Shown: positions 50,152 to 56,534 of the stretch, one piece after another
Layout: every line of letters begins with the position of its first letter
How positions within the stretch are numbered: the first letter of the stretch is position 1
Source of the DNA: an uncultured Bacteroidota bacterium
Lineage (GTDB): Bacteria > Bacteroidota > Bacteroidia > Chitinophagales > Chitinophagaceae
Length of the DNA stretch: 56,534 nucleotides
Direction: 5' to 3'
NCBI GenBank assembly: GCA_903839875.1
Contig: CAIMDZ010000125.1
Coordinates: 1-56,534 of the forward strand
Translations under genes and position numbers: made by a program
Notes under the pieces: generated by a model
The model's database searches: none
What the model was told of the DNA's origin: nothing
Seen by the model: the letters and a program-made list of their open reading frames with translations, nothing else

Positions 50152-50790
50152 TTATTTTACGGTTAAGTTTAATTTGGTTAGTAATTCATTGGTCATTTTC
50201 TTAGCCTCCTTATTATCCTTCGTCTTTTGGTTATTCCCAACCATTGCAGAGAATTGGGCAAGACTTTTTTTCAATTCCTCCAAAGTCTGTTTCTCAATAT
50301 CCTTTTTAACCGTCCCCCGCTCCCGGAGGAAGATGTTAAGTTTAGCCCGGTTTATCTTCTTATCAGTATCACTTTCTCCCCAAATGATCCCCGCCCGGTA
50401 AGCAAAAGAAAATACCATTTTTCTCATACGTTCATTTGGTTCGTGAGTTGCAAGGTCTTGTATCAAATCCCTTGCCTCGTCAAATGTTAACCCCGCTGTG
50501 CTGTCCGTCCGGTTATGGGTATAGTTCAATAGTATTTCCTTTTTTTGTTCCACCAATTTCAGATCACGGTATAGGATTTGCAATTTCTGTATTTGCCCCA
50601 CATTTGCCATTTTAACGGTCTTTAGTAGGTCATCCATCAATTCCCCTGCCTCATACTGGTTTAGTGCCTCTATTGCCTCCGCTCTGCCACCAGTGAAGCG
50701 CAAAAGGCAATTAACCCGGTCTTGTTCCCGTACCGCCACCTTAAAAATGTGGCTCAGTTTTTTCAAATCAATTTTCTGTGCTGATTTCAT
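50152..50790 (-). CDS. GemA-like (Mu gp16 / DUF1018-type) protein, tentative
   Basis: A 212-residue protein. The second half, ERMRKMVFSFAYRAGIIWGE followed by LNIFLRERGTVKKDIEKQTL and a final helix of alternating L and K, resembles the DUF1018/GemA pattern (x-K-I-x-x-L-W-x-x-x-x-x-G ... L-x-x-F-x-x-R ... V-x-x-L) seen in Mu-like early regions. The first half is unassigned. GemA modulates host gene expression in Mu. The similarity is faint and judged by eye. It overlaps the M41-like gene by 4 bp (ATGA), so the two are translationally coupled. Confidence 0.5.
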   Translation of the reverse strand: MKSAQKIDLKKLSHIFKVAVREQDRVNCLLRFTGGRAEAIEALNQYEAGELMDDLLKTVKMANVGQIQKLQILYRDLKLVEQKKEILLNYTHNRTDSTAGLTFDEARDLIQDLATHEPNERMRKMVFSFAYRAGIIWGESDTDKKINRAKLNIFLRERGTVKKDIEKQTLEELKKSLAQFSAMVGNNQKTKDNKEAKKMTNELLTKLNLTVK

Positions 50791-51332
50791 AAAGCAGATT
50801 CGGTTTTAAGTTTGTAGATAGTTTCACATTCATCCTTCATTAATTCTTGTTTACAAATCAATTCATCAGCGATTGCAATAACACTTTCCCACAGCCCAAA
50901 ACGGTTATCTAAAAGGTGCTTTAATTCAGACATTATATAGTCGAAATACGCCCATGCAAGTTCATTGCTCACAAAGAAAATATTTGCAAAGTGCAAGTAT
51001 CTATTGAAATCACTCCCTTCCGTTATGCCCTGCGAAAACTTGTCTGCGCTACTCATTTTCTTTCGATTCAGTAATTTATTTTCAGCAGCATAACCCGCAA
51101 GGATAATAGTTGAATATTGCCTAAATTCACGCTCATACCCATCTGAAAGCATATCACGGGAATAATTACCCGGTAACATAACTTCTTCTCCGTTCCTAAT
51201 ACCTCCACGTATCCTTCCTTCGGGTATAATATCAACACTTTCAAAAATCCATCCTTGCAATAAGTAAATTGCTGCATGGCCTGCCTCATGTATGGCAGAG
51301 CGTTTTAATTTTTCTTGTTTTGTAAGTCCCAT
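50787..51332 (-). CDS. Orphan FtsH/M41-like metallopeptidase domain protein
   Basis: A 181-residue protein consisting of an M41-type peptidase-like domain without the AAA ATPase or membrane anchor of FtsH. It has SAIHEAGHAAIYLL (zinc HExxH at residues 15-19), a middle ILAGYAAENKLL that parallels the FtsH L-G-G-R-A-A-E-E segment, and ITEGSDFNRYLHFAN, where Asp108 matches the third zinc ligand in FtsH G-A-x-x-D-L. All three ligands look intact, so activity is plausible. It is encoded in the early operon, coupled by ATGA to the GemA-like gene. Its target is unknown; candidates are the phage repressor or a host defence protein. Confidence 0.75.
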   Translation of the reverse strand: MGLTKQEKLKRSAIHEAGHAAIYLLQGWIFESVDIIPEGRIRGGIRNGEEVMLPGNYSRDMLSDGYEREFRQYSTIILAGYAAENKLLNRKKMSSADKFSQGITEGSDFNRYLHFANIFFVSNELAWAYFDYIMSELKHLLDNRFGLWESVIAIADELICKQELMKDECETIYKLKTESAL

Positions 51333-51337
51333 ATTAG

Positions 51338-51529
51338 TTATTTTTTTAGTTTTTTAAATGCGTTCAATACATCCTTTGCCTGTGCGCTGGTCAGTTCATC
51401 CACTGAGCTTGCCAAACCTCCGGTAATTGATTTCAGAAACGAGGCAAGGGGTATTTTAAAATCAGGGCTTTCAATTTTTTCTTTGATCTTTCTCAATTGT
51501 GCCTCTGTTATCATTCCGCTAATGCTCAT
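51338..51529 (-). CDS. Small hypothetical prophage protein, 63 aa
   Basis: A 63-residue helical protein (MITEAQLRKIKEKIESPDF, then LASSVDELTSAQAKDVLNAF). It lies 5 nt before the M41-like gene on the same strand and 30 nt after the HTH gene. The tight spacing supports it as a real operon member. The function is unknown. Confidence 0.55.
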   Translation of the reverse strand: MSISGMITEAQLRKIKEKIESPDFKIPLASFLKSITGGLASSVDELTSAQAKDVLNAFKKLKK

Positions 51530-51559
51530 AAAGATGTTAGTTAGTTATTTAATAAGATG

Positions 51560-51895
51560 TTACTTTTTCTTTCTAAAAACAGGCTGTAAACTCTTTTTAA
51601 ACTTCGCCACCTTCTGCAATAACATTGCATACAATACACTATCATCCACCTTCACGAAAGCCATAAATGCAGTTAGTTTATCTCCCATCCCCGAAGGGTC
51701 ACCCTCTGCCATTGCCTTTATGCGTTCCCTCAGTTCCGGGTATTCATTAAGCCAGGTGCATACCGTTTGCTGACTTACAGGCACCAGCTTTGCAGCCGCC
51801 TTTTGGCTGTTACCTATGCTCATGTAATACATAAACCGCTCTATCTTTTCCAGCTTCGCCCGTGTTTTTACCACATTATTGTATTGCCTTGCCAT
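51560..51895 (-). CDS. Small helix-turn-helix prophage protein, 111 aa
   Basis: A 111-residue basic protein. The segment YYMSIGNSQKAAAKLVPVSQ followed by QTVCTWLNEYPEL is a clear helix-turn-helix of the transposase/terminase-small-subunit type, and the tail is Lys/Arg-rich (FKKSLQPVFRKKK). It lies between a second HTH gene and the 63-residue gene. It may be a transcription regulator or a transposition accessory factor. A terminase small subunit is unlikely, because no large subunit is present and Mu-type phages do not place it in the early block. Confidence 0.6.
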   Translation of the reverse strand: MARQYNNVVKTRAKLEKIERFMYYMSIGNSQKAAAKLVPVSQQTVCTWLNEYPELRERIKAMAEGDPSGMGDKLTAFMAFVKVDDSVLYAMLLQKVAKFKKSLQPVFRKKK

Positions 51896-51898
51896 ATA

Positions 51899-52213
51899 TT
51901 ACTTTGAATTGAAAACGTTATTGAAAGCCTCCAGCACTGCCGGGTATAGGTTAGGATATTGGTGTTTCGTTTTTATTAGCAGCAGGTTTGCACTATCCGG
52001 GTCTCGTTTCTTAGCAGCAGCTTTAAAGTTTGTTTCCTGCTTATCCTTTAATCCCAATTCTACCATATACTTTCCTGCTGTGTGTTGGCATATCCCACAA
52101 ATGCCCGCTGCCTCCTTCTGGCTGGCACCCTCTATTATCAAAGCTTCAAACCGTTTCAGCAGTCGCAGCTTATCACCAGGGCTTAGGTTTTTATTTCTGT
52201 TACTCCCTTTCAT
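51899..52213 (-). CDS. Small helix-turn-helix prophage protein, 104 aa
   Basis: A 104-residue basic protein with an HTH at about residues 20-55 (LLKRFEALIIEGASQKEAAG, then ICQHTAGKYMVELGL). It follows the MuB-like gene by 6 nt and precedes the 111-residue HTH gene by 3 nt. The two share the architecture of HTH plus basic tail (SQKEAAG against SQKAAAK), so they look like a tandem duplication that has diverged. Confidence 0.6.
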   Translation of the reverse strand: MKGSNRNKNLSPGDKLRLLKRFEALIIEGASQKEAAGICGICQHTAGKYMVELGLKDKQETNFKAAAKKRDPDSANLLLIKTKHQYPNLYPAVLEAFNNVFNSK

Positions 52214-52219
52214 ATAGCT

Positions 52220-53041
52220 TTAGCTGTTAAGTATCTTATGAAGTTGTATAGCGTTCACCAGTTCCCCAAAGCTGGTATAATGCCTGAATTCACGTAGTAT
52301 CCCCGGCTCTGTTATCCCGTTATCCTCCAGCACCTTGTTAATCTCTTTAGGCTGTAGCCCGTCCATATGGTGCCATATATTCACGCGCCTACTGAACTCA
52401 GCATATCCTTTCTTGCCCTGTTCTTTACCAGTAATTAGGTCATTTTTAAGTGCAACCATACCCACCAGCATTATACCACACTGTTTGGCCGTCCTGTCCC
52501 TCAGTGTATGCACACAGGCTCTTATTTGTGGGTGCATTTTATCTGCCTCGTCTATTATCAGCAAAGTGCCCTGTTCGTTCATAGCCTTTGCCGCCTTTTC
52601 TATCATTGCGCTTATGGTGCCGTAATACGATGCTCGTAGGTTGCAAAGCAATTCCTGAAAGAAAACACGGGGGCTTTTCTCCATATGGCAATTCCAGTAC
52701 AGTACATTGTTCTTTTGTGCTACAGCGGTACTCATAAATGTTTTTCCCGTTCCGGTGTCACCTGTTATACCTACCATTAGATTATATTCCGTTGCCTCGT
52801 CAGCAGCCCTCAGAAATGCCATACAGTCTGTTGTCCGGTATAGTCCTATGTTACTTTCGTTTTTCACAATTGTTTTTATTTTAGCTAAGTATTTATCATT
52901 TAGAGCCTCAAAATTTCCATTCAGCAGGTTATCTATCGTTTCAGTCCCTACTTCTGCCAGCACCGCCAGTTTTTCCTTTCCTCTCCTTTCAACAAATATG
53001 CTCGCATCATTTCGTATTGCATTTACATGTACCTTTGTCAT
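52220..53041 (-). CDS. MuB-type AAA+ ATPase, transposition target selector
   Basis: A 273-residue AAA+ ATPase of the MuB/ExeA-like class. A short N-terminal HTH-like region (LAVLAEVGTETIDNLLNGN, 25-45) precedes the ATPase core with Walker A GDTGTGKT (94-101), Walker B TLLIIDEAD (159-167), sensor 1 QCGIMLVGM and an arginine-rich EFSRRVNIWHHM. MuB binds target DNA and activates the transposase while giving target immunity. It sits directly downstream of the MuA-type gene, the order in Mu. The start ATG 53041 is unambiguous. Confidence 0.88.
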   Translation of the reverse strand: MTKVHVNAIRNDASIFVERRGKEKLAVLAEVGTETIDNLLNGNFEALNDKYLAKIKTIVKNESNIGLYRTTDCMAFLRAADEATEYNLMVGITGDTGTGKTFMSTAVAQKNNVLYWNCHMEKSPRVFFQELLCNLRASYYGTISAMIEKAAKAMNEQGTLLIIDEADKMHPQIRACVHTLRDRTAKQCGIMLVGMVALKNDLITGKEQGKKGYAEFSRRVNIWHHMDGLQPKEINKVLEDNGITEPGILREFRHYTSFGELVNAIQLHKILNS

Positions 53042-53121
53042 AGATTTTTTTAATTTAAACGGTTAAGAAAATTTGTTTAGACTTGCCGCTGTTCCACCAG
53101 CGGCATTTTATTTGTGGGTAA

Positions 53122-55212
53122 TCAATTGCCTAATAAGTCCTCAATGCTCACCATTTCCATTTCACCGCTCGCAGTAGCAAAGGGGCTATTTCGTGTCTTT
53201 TCTGCCCTCGTTGCTGGCATGGGTATGGTTACGGGCAGTGCCGTCCGTATAGGTAGGTTATTGGCATTTATACCAGCGTCACCCATTGCCCTTTTCATTT
53301 CGCTGTCTTTTGTTGCCAGTGCCCGTATGTCCTTTGGTAGGCTGTAGTGGTTTATCAGGTCTATTGCCTCCGGCCTGTGTTTCAGTGCGGCCACTATCTT
53401 TTCCTGTGCTGTTTTCCGGCCTGTCACGGTCACGCCATTGGTGCGGCCAGTCAGTTGGTTTATCCGTTTGCGGTCTGCCTCTGTTTGGTCGGGTATGGCA
53501 CCGTGTATCTTTTGCTTAGGCAGTATGCAGCCAAGTTCCTCACCGCTCTTTATATCGCTTATGTATATACCCTGTGCCAAATCTTCATAGATCACCAGTA
53601 CTTCCCGGTTATTGTATCGGGTTATTAGTTCGGCTGGCAATTGATAGGAGTGCTTTTTCATACCCACTTTTATAGTTATTTCGCCACGAATAACCTTGTA
53701 AGCAGTTGCAGGTTTCAACAGGTTTAAACGGTCATTTTCTGTCAGTTTAAACGCCTTTAAATCTTCACTGGCTGCATAAGCTTCATTAGGGCTATTACCC
53801 TCCAGCACCTCCAGCGGTGTATTATTAAACTCCTTCACCACATAAGCAGCTATTGCTTTTATTTCGTCTATGGTTTTGAAATTGGCTGTTTTTGCATATT
53901 GTGTCAGCACCTCCGGCGCTGGTCGTGCGTCCTTACTGGTAGCGGTCACATTTTTGCCCAGATACCCGGCAAAATCTTTGCACAGAGCATCTAAATATTG
54001 ATTGTACCGCTCTGCAAGCTGGTTCCTTTGTGCGTTTATGGTCACTGTCCATATTGCACCCATGCGCTCCGTTTCATTCCTTAGCCTTGCCGCTGTTGTG
54101 GTTTGGTGAAAGCTATGTTTATCGCTCACCAGCTCACCGGGGAAAACGCCCGTATTATACATAGCATCTTCCAGCCCCGCCATTATCAGCGTAGTGTTTT
54201 CACTTTCCGCCACACTATACCCCACTATTTTCCTACTAAAATTGTCACGTATTAGGTACAAGACATACCGCTGAAATTCTGCTCCCCAAAACGGGCAAGT
54301 CCAGCCGTCAATTTGCCATTGTGTATTCCTGTGCTGTGCAGGGATCAGGGAGGCATAAGGCAATTGTTTTTGTGCTGCCCCTGCTCCATACCTCAAAGCA
54401 AACAATTCAGCGTTATTTTGAAACTCCCTGTAATAATTCTTAACCGATGCAAGGCTGTAAGGTTTTTCACTCAGTCCCTCACATGCATCTATCAATTTTT
54501 TGTGCGCAGCGGGTGCATTGATCTTTTGCGGTTGTATAAATAGGCTTTGCAGCAAAGCATACTGAAACGAAGTGATACGCTTTGCCACCTTAATAATTGC
54601 CCGCTGGTCTATCACCTTGCTTTCAATCCCTTTCAGGTCACACGCCTTTTTGAAGTTGCTGAAACTATTGCAGTCGCTGAGGTGTCCGGGAAATACAAGA
54701 TTGTAAGCAGCCTGAAAAATGGCAAGGCTGTTTTTTGAGCGGTTGTAATTGTCGGTTATATACTGCCATACTGCCCACCTTTGAGCAAACAACTTGCAGT
54801 TATCTTTACTCACATTGTACTTTGCAGCTATCAGGTTGTAAAAAGGAACATGATCTAATTTTGCAGTACACAAAGCATAATAGGTACTATCTATTTCAGC
54901 TTTCAGGCCACCCCGATCACCGGCATATACTTTTTGCTGGTCTTCCTCCAGTTTAAACCCATTCACCAGCTTTATGAGGGTTTCAATGGGAGGTATCCTG
55001 TATTGGATTTTTTCTGCCTCCGTAAATGAATTTACATTTACTTCCCCGTTCTTAAATTCTAAGTGAAGTTTCCGTTTTGGGAATTGCCTGAAATTTTCCC
55101 ACGAAATGGCGGGGACTGCCTTACTTAAATATTTCCCCGAAATGAAAACCTTTGTTTTTGTCGTTTTGATCCTCACAGGCTCATAGCCTGTAACATAATT
55201 TTGTATTTCCAC
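53122..55212 (-). CDS. MuA-type DDE transposase
   Basis: A 696-residue transposase. An N-terminal DNA-binding region (HTH-like segments at 125-225) precedes an RNase H-fold catalytic core with the DDE triad: Asp302 in WQIDGW, Asp364 in LVSDKHSF and Glu401 in RNQLAERYN. A beta-barrel domain (about 500-580, ITIKVGMKKHSYQLP) follows, then a C-terminal tail EMVSIEDLLGN that may contact MuB or ClpX-type partners. It would cut and join the element ends during replicative transposition. The start is GTG 55212; an ATG just upstream is out of frame. A length close to Mu A (663) and complete motifs suggest that it is functional. Confidence 0.9.
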   Translation of the reverse strand: MEIQNYVTGYEPVRIKTTKTKVFISGKYLSKAVPAISWENFRQFPKRKLHLEFKNGEVNVNSFTEAEKIQYRIPPIETLIKLVNGFKLEEDQQKVYAGDRGGLKAEIDSTYYALCTAKLDHVPFYNLIAAKYNVSKDNCKLFAQRWAVWQYITDNYNRSKNSLAIFQAAYNLVFPGHLSDCNSFSNFKKACDLKGIESKVIDQRAIIKVAKRITSFQYALLQSLFIQPQKINAPAAHKKLIDACEGLSEKPYSLASVKNYYREFQNNAELFALRYGAGAAQKQLPYASLIPAQHRNTQWQIDGWTCPFWGAEFQRYVLYLIRDNFSRKIVGYSVAESENTTLIMAGLEDAMYNTGVFPGELVSDKHSFHQTTTAARLRNETERMGAIWTVTINAQRNQLAERYNQYLDALCKDFAGYLGKNVTATSKDARPAPEVLTQYAKTANFKTIDEIKAIAAYVVKEFNNTPLEVLEGNSPNEAYAASEDLKAFKLTENDRLNLLKPATAYKVIRGEITIKVGMKKHSYQLPAELITRYNNREVLVIYEDLAQGIYISDIKSGEELGCILPKQKIHGAIPDQTEADRKRINQLTGRTNGVTVTGRKTAQEKIVAALKHRPEAIDLINHYSLPKDIRALATKDSEMKRAMGDAGINANNLPIRTALPVTIPMPATRAEKTRNSPFATASGEMEMVSIEDLLGN

Positions 55213-55271
55213 AATATCATTTTTTTTTGTTAATAATGGACTCAGTATGCCCTTACCTGGTACTACGTTAC

Positions 55272-55475
55272 TTAGTTTATTTGTGCTATCAGCAGTTGTT
55301 TCTTTTGGCTCAATTCTGCCAATACCTCCAAAGCAGCTATTTCCACACGTTCACTTTTGATTTCACTATCATTCAGGAACCTTGAAAGAAAGCTGGTAGA
55401 TACACCCGCTTTTTTAGCTATAATCCTACCATATCCGTATGGTATTTTTTTTCTTATTTCTGTTCTCGCTATCAT
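55272..55475 (-). CDS. Small HTH regulator at the Ner position
   Basis: A 67-residue DNA-binding protein with one HTH: YGRIIAKKAGVSTSFLSRFL, then a turn and EIKSERVEIAALEVLAEL. It is first in the early operon, between the operator region and the transposase gene, the place of Ner in Mu, which damps early transcription. It is not clearly homologous to Ner; the role is inferred from position. I use ATG 55475; an in-frame TTG 55499 adds eight residues. Confidence 0.65.
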   Translation of the reverse strand: MIARTEIRKKIPYGYGRIIAKKAGVSTSFLSRFLNDSEIKSERVEIAALEVLAELSQKKQLLIAQIN

Positions 55476-55500
55476 AATTTTATTACTTTTGATTATCAAT

Positions 55501-55525
55501 GTTTAACTAAATTTAAACAAAGATA
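55501..55525 (-). promoter_or_regulatory. Prophage early promoter with overlapping operator-like palindrome
   Basis: TATCTTTG on the minus strand (55518-55525) is an exact -7 match for leftward early genes. Directly downstream, over the expected start site, lies the imperfect palindrome GTTTAACTAAATTTAAAC (55501-55518). A second inverted repeat, TGAATA-TT-TATTCA, is at 55536-55549. These are good candidates for repressor or Ner-like binding sites in the divergent control region. Confidence 0.6.
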
Positions 55526-55575
55526 TAACTGTGAGTGAATATTTATTCAGTAATGCTGATATTTATTTTGTTATT

Positions 55576-56244
55576 ATGGAAAATACTACTAACACCCGCC
55601 TACGGGAAGTAAGAAAATACCTCCACCTGAATCAAAAGGAAATGGCAGAAATGTTGACTGTAAAACAGTCCTATTATTCTGAGGTTGAAAATGGAAAACG
55701 CCCTGTAACTGGCAAGCTGGTTGAAATTCTTAGTACTAAAAAATCAGTTTCCGCCGATTGGATGTACACAGGCAAAGGGGAAATATTCACCGGTGAACAC
55801 AGCAGCACCAGTGACGCAAATGAGGACAATGAGACATTACAAATTGCCTCCAAAATTGAAGATAAAGACGTTTATGATATATTACTAAAAAACGTTAGTA
55901 AAAGAAAGGATAAAACGTTGTACTATAATTTAAAAGCAGCAAGGGAGATAAAAAATGAAAGGCCTGATTTGTGGGCAGCAATGAAAGTAATCGGGGAATT
56001 TCATTTGTATGTGAGTACCATGAATGAGATATATGAAAAATACTTAAAAAGCAAAGCGATAAATAAGCCTACAATCAATACAGACTATGAAACACACAAG
56101 AATGAAATAATAAATAGTTGGGAATCATTTATACAATACCAGGAAACAATAAAACCTTTCCTTGCTTCGGCTAAACGCTTTCTTAAGTCATTTAAAAAAT
56201 TCGATATTGATAAATCAATACTTTACTATAAAGATGAAGATTAA
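55576..56244 (+). CDS. XRE-family phage repressor
   Basis: A 222-residue regulator. The N-terminal XRE helix-turn-helix (LREVRKYLHLNQKEMAEMLT, then VKQSYYSEVENGKRPVTGKL, residues 7-50) is followed by the common DWMYTGKGEIF segment of Bacteroidota XRE regulators. The helical C-terminus (90-220) is not a LexA-type peptidase, as no Ser-Lys autocleavage motif is seen. It is transcribed away from the early operon, as in Mu c. I choose ATG 55576 (MENTTN), 6 nt after a near-consensus box TTATTTTG; the GTG at 55531 overlaps the control palindromes. It probably maintains lysogeny and may be the target of the M41-like peptidase (speculative). Confidence 0.82.
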   Translation: MENTTNTRLREVRKYLHLNQKEMAEMLTVKQSYYSEVENGKRPVTGKLVEILSTKKSVSADWMYTGKGEIFTGEHSSTSDANEDNETLQIASKIEDKDVYDILLKNVSKRKDKTLYYNLKAAREIKNERPDLWAAMKVIGEFHLYVSTMNEIYEKYLKSKAINKPTINTDYETHKNEIINSWESFIQYQETIKPFLASAKRFLKSFKKFDIDKSILYYKDED

Positions 56245-56534
56245 TAGTAAATTCATGTACTACATACGCTAATAATCAATACAGGCAAGGCTTTACACCG
56301 TTTTTGCCTAAAATCAACATTTCCCTTTTTGCCATTATTATTTTTGCCCCAATCCCACCAAACCCGCTACAGTATAGGCTTTTCAGCTATATTTGCATTT
56401 CTTTAACAGGGCAAAAGCCCCCCATGTATCCATGCATTTCAGGTCATTTTATACCGTTTACTTGCATATTTAGGGTATTTTCCCCGGTCATACTGCATAT
56501 AGTTAAGGTATTCACCCTGGTCGTTTATAGTTAA
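56245..56534 (+). repeat. Right-edge region with direct repeats (candidate left att end of the element)
   Basis: No gene is seen. From 56442 to the window edge lie three related units (56442-56473, 56474-56506 and 56507-56534) sharing GGTATT or GGTCAT at the start and a CATATAGTTAA / TTATAGTTAA end. In the reverse orientation their TTAACTAT core matches the TTAACTTT core of the repeats at 44304-44405, so the two arrays are inverted relative to each other. The window ends inside or just after the array, so the true terminus may lie beyond it. Confidence 0.5.

Larger units (their letters stand above)
44287..56534 (-). mobile_element. Compact Mu-like transposable prophage or element (right part may extend beyond window)
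   Basis: The genes at 44.9-56.2 kb form a Mu-type order read leftward: rightward repressor, small HTH (Ner-like position), DDE transposase, MuB-type ATPase, small regulators, terminator, then a short late block with a tape-measure-like protein. The low end carries three 23-bp direct repeats (44304-44405). The high end carries three 28-33 bp repeats (56442-56534) whose TTAACTAT core is in the opposite orientation, as expected of transposase end sites. The exact termini and target duplication cannot be fixed. With both ends inside the window the element is about 12.2 kb, far below the usual 35-40 kb of Mu-like phages, and it lacks recognisable head and most tail genes. Confidence 0.7.

Noticed and set aside
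51560-51895. Terminase small subunit
   Set aside because: The HTH would allow it, but the gene is in the early block and no large terminase gene exists in the element.

Overview
The window reads as a chromosomal segment of a Bacteroidota bacterium, most likely near Chitinophagaceae/Sphingobacteriia. The evidence is type IX secretion (T9SS) C-terminal sorting domains on several secreted proteins, a gldE gliding-motility homologue in the order mutY-ssb-gldE, a TamL-type lipoprotein, a Bacteroidota-type primary sigma factor, and repeated -7 boxes of the form TAnnTTTG close to start codons in place of Shine-Dalgarno sequences. No tRNA, rRNA or CRISPR array was seen. Family names come from motif recognition by eye; no database search was run.

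Layout. 1-0.13 kb: the 3' end of a probable IS630-type transposase. 0.25-4.2 kb: S1/P1 nuclease, glyA, a YitT-type membrane protein and an HD-domain hydrolase. 4.4-8.2 kb: a leftward operon of LptF/LptG permease, PAP2 phosphatase and GT39 glycosyltransferase, which suggests envelope or LPS modification. 8.5-17.9 kb: a START-like protein, rpoD, trmH, a large Pls/PosA-type single-module NRPS (adenylation, carrier, then membrane/hexapeptide-repeat region), then gldE, ssb and mutY. 18.0-19.5 kb: a PemK/MazF-type toxin-antitoxin pair and an N-terminal-half transketolase without its partner. 19.5-20.9 kb: a decayed non-coding stretch full of palindromes. 20.9-32.5 kb: formyltransferase, GT4 glycosyltransferase, secreted proteins, acyltransferase, TamL, an RNA methyltransferase, a DUF4476 protein, a PAP2 plus SAM-methyltransferase pair and a TPR protein. 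33.0-44.0 kb: a secretion island with a 1,943-residue repeat protein and three NHL-repeat paralogues, all with T9SS sorting domains.

44.3-56.5 kb: a compact Mu-like transposable prophage or element. It has a rightward repressor, then a leftward early set (small HTH protein, MuA-type DDE transposase, MuB-type ATPase, two small HTH proteins, an orphan FtsH/M41-like metallopeptidase, a GemA-like protein), a strong terminator at about 49.7 kb, and a short late set built round a tail tape-measure-like protein. No capsid, portal, terminase large subunit, sheath or tube gene is recognisable. The low-coordinate end carries 23-bp direct repeats resembling MuA end sites, and the extreme right of the window carries repeats in the opposite orientation, so the whole element may be only about 12.2 kb.

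The most unusual observations are: (i) two homologous long-hairpin elements (8.33-8.49 and 38.88-39.08 kb) whose stems keep pairing through compensatory changes, hinting at a structured RNA or hairpin-mobilised family; (ii) the compact Mu-like element with an M41-like peptidase; (iii) a nearly identical T9SS sorting-domain cassette shared by two otherwise divergent NHL genes; (iv) a repeated hairpin/palindrome leader upstream of two of the NHL genes.
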